Below, piece after piece: positions 6,497 to 13,928 of a stretch of 19,557 bases of DNA (positions within the stretch are counted from its first letter, which is position 1; the number at the start of each line of letters is the position of its first letter). The DNA lies in NCBI GenBank assembly GCA_963589005.1, contig CAVAJR010000036.1:1-19557 (forward strand), read 5' to 3'. The DNA comes from RGIG5612 sp963589005 (lineage in GTDB: Bacteria > Bacillota > Clostridia > Lachnospirales > Lachnospiraceae). The position numbers were made by a program, and so were the translations under genes. The notes below the pieces were generated by a model. It was given only the letters and a program-made list of their open reading frames with translations, had not been told where the DNA came from and made no database searches.

Positions 6497-7795
6497 CTAC
6501 TCCCTTATATGTATATATTCGTCTGTGACGGATATGACCTGTCCTGAGATAGATGCATGAATATTGGCGCCCATGCCCTTAGGCTTGGCGATCAGATCAC
6601 CCTTGCGCACATGCATTCCTGCGCTTACTACCGGTTCGTCCGGTCCGCCTATATGCATCTTCAGCGGAATATAGACGCTGCTGCAGTTCATTGCACCTAT
6701 AAGTTCTGTGTCACTGTCGAATCTCTTGATATCCAGTCTCATCAACAGTCTGTCTGTAGGAATACGTTTCTGACAGACTCCGGGATCCGGCGCGTGCTTT
6801 ACTTCCTTAACCGGCTTAATGCCTTCCTTCTGAAGCGCTGCCTTGACCTGCTGCATGGCCTTGCCTGGTTTTAAGCCGAAGCTGCATGCAAAATACGTAC
6901 ATGCACCGCAGTCGCAGCAGGAAAATACTCCGTTAACATCGCCGATCAGGGTTTTGCTGCCTGATGCAAATGCTCTCATAGCCTTATGGGGCTGAACATT
7001 CAATCCCATTGCATTTCTCGGGCACATCTGTGTGCACATGCTGCACTGCGAACATGCCGCTCTGGCCATATGGCGTTCTCTTTCTGACATACTCTTCTTG
7101 GACAAAAGTATATGTCCCTTCGGTATCGCCAAAAGGCCGCCCGTTGTCTTAGTTACCGGCCTTGTAAGATCATCGGTTACTGCACCCATCAGCGGTCCTC
7201 CCACTATATACGTACAGTCACCAATGGCTCCGCCTGCAGCCTCTAACAGCTGCGACAGCGGTGTTCCTATAGGAACTGTAACGGTAACCGGGTGTCTTAC
7301 GCTTCCTGCGACTGTAACCATCTTGTCAGTTACAGGATGTCCCTCTACTGCATCTGCTATATTAAGTACAGTGCTTACATTGCTTACGACACAGCCTACA
7401 TCCAGCGGTATGCCGCCTGTAGGAACTACTCGTCCCGTAACACTGAATACAAGATTTTGCTCATCTCCGGCAGGGTAAAATGAATCTGACAGATACAATT
7501 CGATCCCCGACCCATTTATATTGGCTCTGAGGGCACTGACCGCAGCCTCATAATGTTTCTTGAGGGCAATTACAGCCCTTGACGCGCCCAGATGATCCTT
7601 GATCATAAGGGTCGTTCCCACTATTCTTGCCGCACGCTGCTCCATGGCATGACGATCCGTCCTAAGAAGCGGCTCGCATTCGATACCATTTACAATAAAT
7701 ATTTCAGCCTTACAGTCTAATTTTCTGTCAGTCGGAAATCCAGCTCCGCCTGCACCTACAACACCGGCACTTCTGATCTGTTCTATAAGTTCCAT
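6497..7795 (-). CDS. pduS: PduS/RnfC-like Fe-S flavoprotein
   Basis: 432 aa. PduS proteins are flavin and iron-sulfur oxidoreductases first known as cobalamin reductases. The order fits: an FMN/NADH-binding motif VGAGGAGFPTDRK (13-25), an SLBB-type middle, two 4Fe-4S motifs (C248, C251, C254, C258 followed by PR; and C293 or C294, C296, C299, C304), and a C-terminal barrel-sandwich domain (HIHASISGQVISV...). The second cluster lacks the proline that usually follows its last cysteine. No B12-dependent enzyme or cobalamin gene is in the window, so cobalamin reduction is an unlikely job. NADH reoxidation with electron exit through the PduT-like pore fits better (inference). The start lies five bases after the aldehyde dehydrogenase stop. 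Confidence 0.9.
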   Translation of the reverse strand: MELIEQIRSAGVVGAGGAGFPTDRKLDCKAEIFIVNGIECEPLLRTDRHAMEQRAARIVGTTLMIKDHLGASRAVIALKKHYEAAVSALRANINGSGIELYLSDSFYPAGDEQNLVFSVTGRVVPTGGIPLDVGCVVSNVSTVLNIADAVEGHPVTDKMVTVAGSVRHPVTVTVPIGTPLSQLLEAAGGAIGDCTYIVGGPLMGAVTDDLTRPVTKTTGGLLAIPKGHILLSKKSMSERERHMARAACSQCSMCTQMCPRNAMGLNVQPHKAMRAFASGSKTLIGDVNGVFSCCDCGACTYFACSFGLKPGKAMQQVKAALQKEGIKPVKEVKHAPDPGVCQKRIPTDRLLMRLDIKRFDSDTELIGAMNCSSVYIPLKMHIGGPDEPVVSAGMHVRKGDLIAKPKGMGANIHASISGQVISVTDEYIHIRE

Positions 7796-7800
7796 AATTT

Positions 7801-9222
7801 TTAAATAATCCTGAAGCCATCCTCAAGTACACAGCGGCGTGCCCTTGTAAATGAGCGAGCCGATGTCAGGCCTTCTCCGGTAGGAGTTGCAATTGTAAGT
7901 GTTGCATATCCCTCGCCGTTAAATCCTACACCTGCCGTGGATGGTCCGTTTTTGATAAATATTGTTGTATTAAGTGCTCTTGCAGCCTTAGTCATGTTCA
8001 GATAATTCGTAGAATGAATGAGTGCTGAGTGCCAGCATCCGCGTTCAGCCTCTACAGCTCTGTCTATGGCCTGGTCTACATTGTCGCAGCGTACACAGCC
8101 CAGTACCGGCATAAGCATCTCAACTGTTACAAACGGATGATCCTTAGGAACCTCTGCAATAACCAGTCTAGGCTTGCCTGAGTATGATACATGAGCCTGA
8201 TCCATGATATATGTTGCATCATGGCCTACAAACTTCCTGTTAATAACATATTTGCCGTCTTTATTTTCAAGAACCGTACTTACGATCTTGTCTATATCAT
8301 TACCTCTTACAAGCCATGCACCGTTCTTTTGCATTTCTGTAAGCAGCTGATCATATACCGAATTGACGCAGAAGCATTCCTTCTCTGCTACGCATAATAC
8401 GTTATTGTCAAATGAAGCTCCGTCCACTATGTCCTTGCCGGCCTTCTTAATATCAGCCGTCTCATCAACGATTACAGGCGGATTGCCCGGACCTGCAGCA
8501 ATAACCTTCTTGCCGGTCTTCATTGCTACGCCTACTACAGCCTCGCCGCCGGTTACGCTCAAGAGCTTGATCGAAGGATGATTCATTATAACCTCGCTGG
8601 TCTTAAGATCCGGTTTGGATGGGCAGCATATAAGTCCCATCGGGCCTCCTGCCGCTACAATTGCTTCATTTAATATGCGCATCGCCTCCTGAGAGCATTT
8701 GGTTGCTGAAGGATGCGGATTGAATACGACAGCATTGCCTGCTGCGATCATGCTGATGGAATTATTGATCACAGTTCCCGGCGGGTTAGTTGACGGTGTA
8801 ATGGAGCCTATAACCCCGAATGGTGCCTGTTCTACTAATGTCATTCCATGATCACCTGTAAATACTCTCGGAACAATATCCTCTGTACCCGGAGTCTTAT
8901 TGGCTACAAGAAGTATCTTGGCAATCTTATCAGGCACATTGCCATATCCCGTCTCTTCATGAGCCATCTGCGCCAGCTTACCGGCATTATCGATTGAAGC
9001 CTTTCTCATGGCACAGATTAATTTTTCTCTGTGCTCCATAGTCAGTGACACTAACTGCTTCTGCGCTCTGAGTGCTGCCGCAACACAATCATTAGCATCA
9101 TCGAACATCCAGCCGTTGCCAGTGCATCCGCATCCTGAATTAACGGCTGATGCCTGCTCTCTTGAATCCAGAGTTTCAATTGTCATATGAACGATCTGTT
9201 CAATTTGTTCTCTTGAAAGCAT
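7801..9222 (-). CDS. pduP: CoA-acylating aldehyde dehydrogenase with encapsulation helix, PduP/EutE-like
   Basis: 473 aa, matching PduP/EutE in length. It oxidises an aldehyde with NAD+ and CoA to acyl-CoA inside the compartment. The catalytic cysteine is C277 in FDNNVLCVAEKE, which matches the family's FDNN.PC.AEKE. Other family motifs are ITPSTNPPGT (141-150) and TGGEAVV. Residues 1-20 (MLSREQIEQIVHMTIETLDS) form an amphipathic encapsulation helix. A flexible linker with C31-G-C33 follows before the catalytic core starts near residue 38. Its ATG shares one base with the stop of the upstream pentamer gene (TAATG), so translation is coupled. The substrate here is inferred to be acetaldehyde or methylthioacetaldehyde. 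Confidence 0.96.
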   Translation of the reverse strand: MLSREQIEQIVHMTIETLDSREQASAVNSGCGCTGNGWMFDDANDCVAAALRAQKQLVSLTMEHREKLICAMRKASIDNAGKLAQMAHEETGYGNVPDKIAKILLVANKTPGTEDIVPRVFTGDHGMTLVEQAPFGVIGSITPSTNPPGTVINNSISMIAAGNAVVFNPHPSATKCSQEAMRILNEAIVAAGGPMGLICCPSKPDLKTSEVIMNHPSIKLLSVTGGEAVVGVAMKTGKKVIAAGPGNPPVIVDETADIKKAGKDIVDGASFDNNVLCVAEKECFCVNSVYDQLLTEMQKNGAWLVRGNDIDKIVSTVLENKDGKYVINRKFVGHDATYIMDQAHVSYSGKPRLVIAEVPKDHPFVTVEMLMPVLGCVRCDNVDQAIDRAVEAERGCWHSALIHSTNYLNMTKAARALNTTIFIKNGPSTAGVGFNGEGYATLTIATPTGEGLTSARSFTRARRCVLEDGFRII

Positions 9223-9521
9223 TAGTTATTCCCCTTACTGAAAATTCGTTTATTTCTTAAATCAATATAATCTATAATCGCTACTATTGCTGTATCTGAC
9301 GGCTTATTCTCTGTAAGTGCTGTATTTCTTGAAGACGAACCGGATACGATCATGACGATCTCACCCTCGCCTGCCCCTACAGCGTCAAATGCCACCAGGA
9401 CATTGCCCTTCTCCTCAAAGGTTTCAAGGTCAATCGGCTTAACCAGCAGCATCTTGAGTCCCGTCAGTCTGTCTGACTTGGTCGTACTTACTACTGTCCC
9501 TACAACTTTTGCTATCTGCAT
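9222..9521 (-). CDS. BMC-P pentameric shell protein (EutN/CcmL), first copy
   Basis: 99 aa vertex protein with a strong GGAGG site. It opens MQIAKVVGTVVSTTKSDRLT and continues LKMLLVKPIDLETFEEKG. The pore turn is AGEGEIVMIVSGSSSRNT, the GSSSR element typical of EutN, and the last strand is TAIVAIIDYIDL. It has a basic tail (RNKRIFSKGNN). It sits between the phosphotransacylase and aldehyde dehydrogenase genes, an order seen in other metabolosome operons. Confidence 0.95.
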   Translation of the reverse strand: MQIAKVVGTVVSTTKSDRLTGLKMLLVKPIDLETFEEKGNVLVAFDAVGAGEGEIVMIVSGSSSRNTALTENKPSDTAIVAIIDYIDLRNKRIFSKGNN

Positions 9522-9567
9522 GTTCCTTCCTCCGTTTATCTGACCTTTATATCAATCAAAATCTTCA

Positions 9568-10683
9568 TCAGATTCTTATTATCTTAATTCCTGTCTCAAG
9601 GATTCTCTCCCTTGCAGACGGCGTTATAAGAGCATCCCCGGTGCAGTAGATCTGCGTTTTATTTCTTGTAAAAGCAACATCAAGATCCTGCGCCGTTATG
9701 AGTTCCAGCACTTCTTCATTTCCTGCAGTGCCCTGTCCTATTACTTTTCTCGACTTATCAACTCTTACGATCTCTATGCCGCACTGCGTCGCCCTGTCTG
9801 CAGCTGCAGGTGTTATAAGTGCCTTTCTTTCGCAGGATATCTGCTTATCACCCCTTCTTACAGCTTCATTTACGTCCTGCTCCGTAACAAGATCTAAAAC
9901 ATTCTGGTCTATCTGCGGCATACAAACCTCAGTCTTCATACAAGGATTGTCTGCGCCCCTGTCCTTATTACCTGTAAGAGTATTAACAGTCTTAATTGCT
10001 ATACGCTGGGGATCAAATCCGGCTTCATTGGCACAGGAGCACTCCTCTCCCGGCACTATAAGCTCTAATATATCGCCATTTTTCAGACTGCAGGCGTTGG
10101 CCTCATCTGTATCGATATGAATCTCAAGCTCGTGTCCCTTGCCTGCCCGGCAGATTACATTCTCAAGTATGCATGGGCGCTCCCCGCCTACCTTGACCGA
10201 GACCACCTGACCGTCGTGAACCTTGAATGCTCTGGCCTGCTCCTCGCTTATATGAAGGTGCCTTGCAGCAACAATAACACCCTTTTGTATATTAAGTTCG
10301 CCTGCAGGTCCTATGAGCTTGATACCCGGTGTATCTGTAAGATTCCCTGACATTCTGATCGGAACATTCTTAAGTCCTATTGCAAATGCATCCGTAACTG
10401 CCAGTTCTACCTGAGTTTCCTTCCTTACAGGTCCTAAAACCCTGACCTTGTCTATGCGGCCCTTAGGTCCTTCTATTGTAAGAAGCTGTTTGGATGCAAA
10501 CTGTCCCGGCTGTGACAGCGCTCTTAAGGGTTCCAATTCAAATCCGGAGCCAAATAATATCTGCAGATCCTCCCTCGAAAGGTGTATATGCTTGGCGGAA
10601 ATTCCTACCGGAACATATCTTAAACCTTCCTTGGCCAGCTCTGTCAGAACCGCTCTGCGAACCTTTCCTTCATCAGCAGCCAT
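9568..10683 (-). CDS. pduL: PduL phosphotransacylase with duplicated C-terminal module
   Basis: 371 aa, much longer than the usual 200-230. Residues 1-210 are PduL, which converts acyl-CoA plus phosphate to acyl-phosphate and regenerates CoA in the lumen. Its N-terminal helix (KVRRAVLTELAKEG) resembles an encapsulation peptide. Zinc-binding motifs are AKHIHLS (H32, H34) and ARHLHIS (H142, H144), with H189 in HIDTDEANA. A linker with C215-S-C217 leads to two similar repeats of about 46 residues (about 264-308 and 325-370), each with the pattern L-V/I-T-x-Q-D ... ALITP-A/S-A ... GI-I-R. As I recall them, the N-termini of EutQ and EutT have this pattern (LITANDI...ITPEAREVA). The fusion and duplication are unusual. 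Start: three bases after the aldolase stop. Confidence 0.9.
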   Translation of the reverse strand: MAADEGKVRRAVLTELAKEGLRYVPVGISAKHIHLSREDLQILFGSGFELEPLRALSQPGQFASKQLLTIEGPKGRIDKVRVLGPVRKETQVELAVTDAFAIGLKNVPIRMSGNLTDTPGIKLIGPAGELNIQKGVIVAARHLHISEEQARAFKVHDGQVVSVKVGGERPCILENVICRAGKGHELEIHIDTDEANACSLKNGDILELIVPGEECSCANEAGFDPQRIAIKTVNTLTGNKDRGADNPCMKTEVCMPQIDQNVLDLVTEQDVNEAVRRGDKQISCERKALITPAAADRATQCGIEIVRVDKSRKVIGQGTAGNEEVLELITAQDLDVAFTRNKTQIYCTGDALITPSARERILETGIKIIRI

Positions 10684-10686
10684 AAA

Positions 10687-11523
10687 CTATCTGTATCCCC
10701 TTTCTGCGAGAACTTGCTTAACTATGCTGACTACTTCTTCAACTTCCTTGTTGCCGCAGCACTGTGAAGAGCTTTCCTTACTGTCACATGTGCAAGTGCT
10801 GCATTTTGTAGTGCCCTTATCATCGCAGTCTCTGCAATGAGGTCTTCCGCCTGTCGTAATGCCGCTGTTAGTTCTTCTTTCAATCAACCGTTCAACCTGT
10901 GCGCAGGTAAGCTCATTTGCCTGACCTATAAGTCCTCTTGTATACATGCTTACAGTCGCATAATATTCAACAGACTCCATTCTCATCCAGGCTTCCATTA
11001 CGTCCTTGCCCCAGGTTAAGGCTCCGTGATTGGCCAGAAGACAGGCATTATGTGTCTTGACAAACGGGGCAATAGAGTCAGGAACCTCCTGTGTTCCCGG
11101 CATAGCATATGGTGCAAGCGGAATCTCGCCTATGCCCATGACAGCCTCTGTAAGTATGGCACTGTTAAGAGGAATTCCTGCGATTGCATATGATGTTGCA
11201 GCAGGCGGATGAGCATGAACAACAGCATTTACGCTAGGATTTTCCTTATAAACACGCAGATGCATCTTCATCTCGCTTGACGGCTTCCATGTACCTCTGA
11301 GAACATTACCATCTAAGTCCATAAGAACCAGCATTTCATCTGTCATATATCCCTTAGATACTCCTGTAGGCGTGCACCATATGGTATTCTCCGATACCTT
11401 GCAGCTTATATTGCCGTCGTTAGATGCCACGAAATTCTTGGCATACATCCTGCGGCCAACCTCCAAGATATTTTGTTTAGCTTCATGGTCCGATGGAAAT
11501 CCATCATTAAATCTGTAACTCAT
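10687..11523 (-). CDS. Class II (zinc) sugar-phosphate aldolase with Cys-rich linker and encapsulation helix
   Basis: 278 aa; the FucA/AraD-type fold spans about residues 12-216. The zinc ligands are H103 and H105 (HAHPP) and H166 (NHGALTWG), and the catalytic acid is E84 (PSSEMKMH), equivalent to FucA E73. FucA-type enzymes split 1-phosphoketoses to DHAP and an aldehyde. With MtnK and MtnA nearby, the likely substrate is 5-methylthioribulose-1-phosphate or 5-deoxyribulose-1-phosphate (inference); fuculose-1-phosphate is an alternative, but no fucose isomerase or kinase is present. After the core, a flexible segment holds seven cysteines (C230, C233, C241, C244, C246, C255, C256). An amphipathic C-terminal helix follows (EVEEVVSIVKQVLAERGYR), typical of BMC targeting. 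First gene of the BMC operon, divergent from the regulator. Confidence 0.92.
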   Translation of the reverse strand: MSYRFNDGFPSDHEAKQNILEVGRRMYAKNFVASNDGNISCKVSENTIWCTPTGVSKGYMTDEMLVLMDLDGNVLRGTWKPSSEMKMHLRVYKENPSVNAVVHAHPPAATSYAIAGIPLNSAILTEAVMGIGEIPLAPYAMPGTQEVPDSIAPFVKTHNACLLANHGALTWGKDVMEAWMRMESVEYYATVSMYTRGLIGQANELTCAQVERLIERRTNSGITTGGRPHCRDCDDKGTTKCSTCTCDSKESSSQCCGNKEVEEVVSIVKQVLAERGYR

Positions 11524-11740
11524 TTCTTCACCTGTTGTTATACGTTATGTTTATTTAAAAATTCAAATTTCAACTCTTACGTCATGTCCCAGATTTGATG
11601 TGCCGGGACGGCGCAGCCCACAGTTTAAATGCTTTATAAAAGTGGAATTGCATCTTGTTTTAATATTTTCATCTTCCTTGCGTTTTGCCATGTCATATGT
11701 TAGGCTGAAAACGCAGGTATAACGAAAAGGAGACATCATT
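11524..11740. promoter_or_regulatory. Divergent control region between aldolase and deoR
   Basis: 217 bp that should hold the promoters of the BMC operon (leftward) and deoR (rightward). A leftward TTGAAT-18-TATAAC candidate (about 11536-11565) lies very close to the aldolase start. For deoR, TTGCGT-17-TAGGCT is only a weak match. A clear deoR ribosome site (AAGGAG) is at about 11727-11732. Bases 11600-11623 (GTGCCGGGACGGCGCAGCCC...) resemble one arm of the dispersed inverted-repeat element. No operator could be fixed. Confidence 0.45.
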
Positions 11741-12490
11741 ATGTTAGAAGTTGCAAGAAAAAATGTAATCCGTGAACAGCTCCGTCAGAACGGCAGCGTT
11801 CAGATAACCACTCTGGCCAATATGCTGGACGTAACCAAGGAAACTATCCGTAGGGACTTGAAAACTATGGAGGAGAACGGTGAGCTTATCAGAACTCACG
11901 GCGGTGCTTATGTCATCGACGGTGTTCATAATGACATTGACATCTCCACTCGCCAGTTCATAAGAACCGAAGAGAAGGAGATAATAGCTCAAAAATGTTC
12001 CTCCCTTATCCAGAACGGCGATTATATCTTCCTTGATTCATCATCAACTGCACTTTTTATTGCTAAGGCTATCATGCACCGCAATGTTACCGTGCTTACA
12101 ACTTCTCTCGAAATCACTAATCTGCTGGCCTCCTCGCCTATTAAATTATTCGTTGTAGGCGGTGAGTATAATGAAGCTACAAGAAGCTTCACCGGAGGCA
12201 ATGCAATCAGAAATCTCGATCAGTATCACTTCGACAAATCCTTCATTTCCTGCAGAAGTGTGTCCATCGATTCGGGTCTTACCGATACCAATGACGACGA
12301 TGCCATGCTTCATAAGATTGCTCTAAGCCATGCTTACGAAAAATATCTGGCAATCGACAACTCCAAACTCAACCGTTATTCCTTCTCTGGCATCGCTCCG
12401 GTATCCTCATTAACAGGAATCATAATGGACTGCGACTTCCCGGAAGACTGGACTAAGTTTCTTACAAATGCAGGAGTTAAATACTTCTAA
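11741..12490 (+). CDS. DeoR/GlpR-family transcriptional regulator
   Basis: 249 aa, full family length. The N-terminal winged helix-turn-helix (about 5-58) contains the DeoR signature VQITTLANMLDVTKETIRRD and then THGGAYV. The C-terminal half is the sugar-phosphate sensor domain of the family, with IFLDSSSTALFIAKAI and TTSLEITNLLA. DeoR-type repressors usually release DNA when a phosphorylated sugar binds; here a pentose-1-phosphate or 1-phosphoketose made by MtnK or MtnA would be a natural inducer (inference). The gene is divergent from the BMC operon and convergent with mtnA, so it is the probable regulator of the whole locus. Candidate operators are the palindromes at the mtnK, binding-protein and fucU promoters, but they do not share one clear consensus. 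Confidence 0.93.
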   Translation: MLEVARKNVIREQLRQNGSVQITTLANMLDVTKETIRRDLKTMEENGELIRTHGGAYVIDGVHNDIDISTRQFIRTEEKEIIAQKCSSLIQNGDYIFLDSSSTALFIAKAIMHRNVTVLTTSLEITNLLASSPIKLFVVGGEYNEATRSFTGGNAIRNLDQYHFDKSFISCRSVSIDSGLTDTNDDDAMLHKIALSHAYEKYLAIDNSKLNRYSFSGIAPVSSLTGIIMDCDFPEDWTKFLTNAGVKYF

Positions 12491-12518
12491 CCGACAAATT
12501 GCCATACAGCATACTCCC

Positions 12519-12570
12519 ATGCCGTGAATCTCGGCGTGCAAGACACTGCTCGAAAGCGCCTTCGCCGATT
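12519..12570. repeat. Dispersed inverted-repeat element, fragment
   Basis: The stretch from ATGCCGTGAATCTCGGCG through CACTGCTCGAAAGCGCC matches, base for base in many places, the reverse complement of the 5739-5822 element (GTCGTGAACCTCGGC...CACTGCCAGAAACGCC). Confidence 0.45.
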
Positions 12571-12595
12571 GTTTGTTTTAAGCTCCCTAGTCGTC

Positions 12596-12720
12596 AGATA
12601 TGAATGAGCCGTGCTTGCACGGACTATTCATATCTATCGGACAAGGGACCCTGCATGAGCAGGCAGAGCGGCAGCTCGGATTGCTCATGCAGAGCAGTTG
12701 CTATTGCCTGCAGCGCTTTC
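12596..12720. repeat. Diverged reverse-oriented copy of the 160-bp repeat
   Basis: It holds the same hairpin as the tandem array: AGATATGAAT (12596-12605) with ATTCATATCT (12626-12635), and an inner CCGTGC/GCACGG stem (12609-12614, 12617-12622). ATCGGACA, CATGAGCA and GAGCGGCAGCTCGGATTG then follow, which match the reverse complement of the array unit. A further 8-bp stem, GCATGAGC (12653-12660) with GCTCATGC (12683-12690), is present. Like the array, it lies between convergent genes. Confidence 0.75.
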
Positions 12721-12736
12721 ACAACTGCATAACATA

Positions 12737-13849
12737 TTATTTCTTATCAACAAACTTCTCTACCGGCTTAATTCCCATCTTCTCAAAAGACTCTCTAAAT
12801 GGTGCATAAGCGATACCTTTTTCTGTAATAATACCGGTTACAAGACTATGGTCTGTAACATCAAATGCCGGATTAACAACGCCGACGCCCTCCGGTGCCA
12901 TGCGTTCCTTGTACCACATCTCGGTAACTTCCTCCGGTTTACGCTGTTCGATATGAATCTCATCACCTGATTCCATCGTCATATCAATAGTTGATGATGG
13001 TGCGCATACATAGAATGGGATTCCGTAATGCTTAGCGATGATAGCAACGCCGCTTGTTCCGATCTTATTGGCAAAATCGCCGTTGGCTGCAACTCTGTCA
13101 CATCCTACGAAGATAATATCTATCTTGCCTGACTTCATGGTATATGATGCCATGTTGTCGCACTGTACATATGTATCAATGCCTGCAGCCTGCATCTCAT
13201 AAGCGCTCAGTCTTGCGCCCTGAAGCAGCGGTCTGGTCTCATCGCAATATACATGCAGATCCTTCTTAGGATCCCAGCCATGCTCTAAAGCAATATACAT
13301 TGGAGCGAGGGCTGTTCCGTACTTAGCTGTTGCAAGGGTTCCGGCATTGCAATGTGTCATTATGCCGATATTCTTGCCATGTTTTTCTAAAAGTTCGAAT
13401 CCGTAAGCACCGATATTTCTGCTTATCTGAATGTCCTCCTCGCGGATCGCATCAGCCTCCTGCATCAGGCGAACCTTCATTTCGGCTACGGTCTTGCCTT
13501 CCTTCTCAGCCATAAGAACACCATGCATTCTGTTAAGTGCCCAGCTTAAATTAACGGCTGTAGGACGTGATGAATTCAGATATTCCATCATCTTCTTGCA
13601 CTCAGCAACAAAGGTATCCATGTCATCAGTTTCAATCTTATCAGCAAGAACATAATATCCATATGCTCCGGCTACGCCTATTGCAGGTGCACCTCTTACT
13701 CGAAGTGAATATATTGCCTCCCAGATATCCTCTGCCTTATCAAGAGTTAAATACTCGCAAATATTTGGCAGAAGAGTCTGATCCAGGATAATTACATGTT
13801 TCTTATCATCTGCCAGAAGGACAGTATCAAGATTCAGAGCATTTTCCAT
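12737..13849 (-). CDS. mtnA: S-methyl-5-thioribose-1-phosphate isomerase
   Basis: 370 aa, near the family length of about 350. MtnA converts the aldose-1-phosphate to 5-methylthioribulose-1-phosphate; relatives act on 5-deoxyribose-1-phosphate. It belongs to the eIF2B-alpha fold family. Diagnostic motifs are SLRVRGAPAIGVAGAYG (48-64), THCNAGTLAT with catalytic C167, CDETRPLLQGARL, and VGCDRVAANGDFANKIGT with catalytic D251. No terminal extension suggests encapsulation, so it probably works in the cytosol. It follows mtnK by 79 bp on the same strand. None of the later methionine-salvage enzymes (MtnB, MtnW/X, MtnC, MtnD) is in the window, which points to aldolase cleavage of its product rather than classic methionine salvage. 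Confidence 0.95.
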   Translation of the reverse strand: MENALNLDTVLLADDKKHVIILDQTLLPNICEYLTLDKAEDIWEAIYSLRVRGAPAIGVAGAYGYYVLADKIETDDMDTFVAECKKMMEYLNSSRPTAVNLSWALNRMHGVLMAEKEGKTVAEMKVRLMQEADAIREEDIQISRNIGAYGFELLEKHGKNIGIMTHCNAGTLATAKYGTALAPMYIALEHGWDPKKDLHVYCDETRPLLQGARLSAYEMQAAGIDTYVQCDNMASYTMKSGKIDIIFVGCDRVAANGDFANKIGTSGVAIIAKHYGIPFYVCAPSSTIDMTMESGDEIHIEQRKPEEVTEMWYKERMAPEGVGVVNPAFDVTDHSLVTGIITEKGIAYAPFRESFEKMGIKPVEKFVDKK

Positions 13850-13928
13850 GACTCATTATTCCTTTCATTTCAGTTATATTGATATCAGTTGATTTCACAC
13901 GCCAAAAGGCTATGCTGCAAATGTTCAA

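Larger units (their letters stand above)
12491..12736. other. Convergent gap between deoR and mtnA
   Basis: 246 bp filled by two repeat types: an inverted-repeat fragment (12519-12570) and a diverged copy of the 160-bp repeat (12596-12720). Their hairpins may end transcription from both sides. No gene is supported. Confidence 0.6.

Noticed and set aside
7032..7478. 148-aa open frame on the plus strand
   Set aside because: It lies wholly inside the PduS-like gene on the other strand, is low in complexity (T, P, V, S rich) and has no ribosome site; the minus-strand protein has clear motifs.
6497..7795. Cobalamin reductase supporting a B12-dependent diol dehydratase
   Set aside because: No diol or ethanolamine-type B12 enzyme, reactivase, adenosyltransferase or B12 riboswitch was found in the window.
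9698..10120. 140-aa plus-strand frame
   Set aside because: Antisense to pduL, serine and leucine rich, with no family resemblance.
10687..11523. L-fuculose-1-phosphate aldolase of a fucose/rhamnose-type BMC
   Set aside because: The fold fits, but there is no fucose or rhamnose isomerase or kinase and no glycyl-radical diol dehydratase, while mtnK and mtnA are present. It stays the main alternative.
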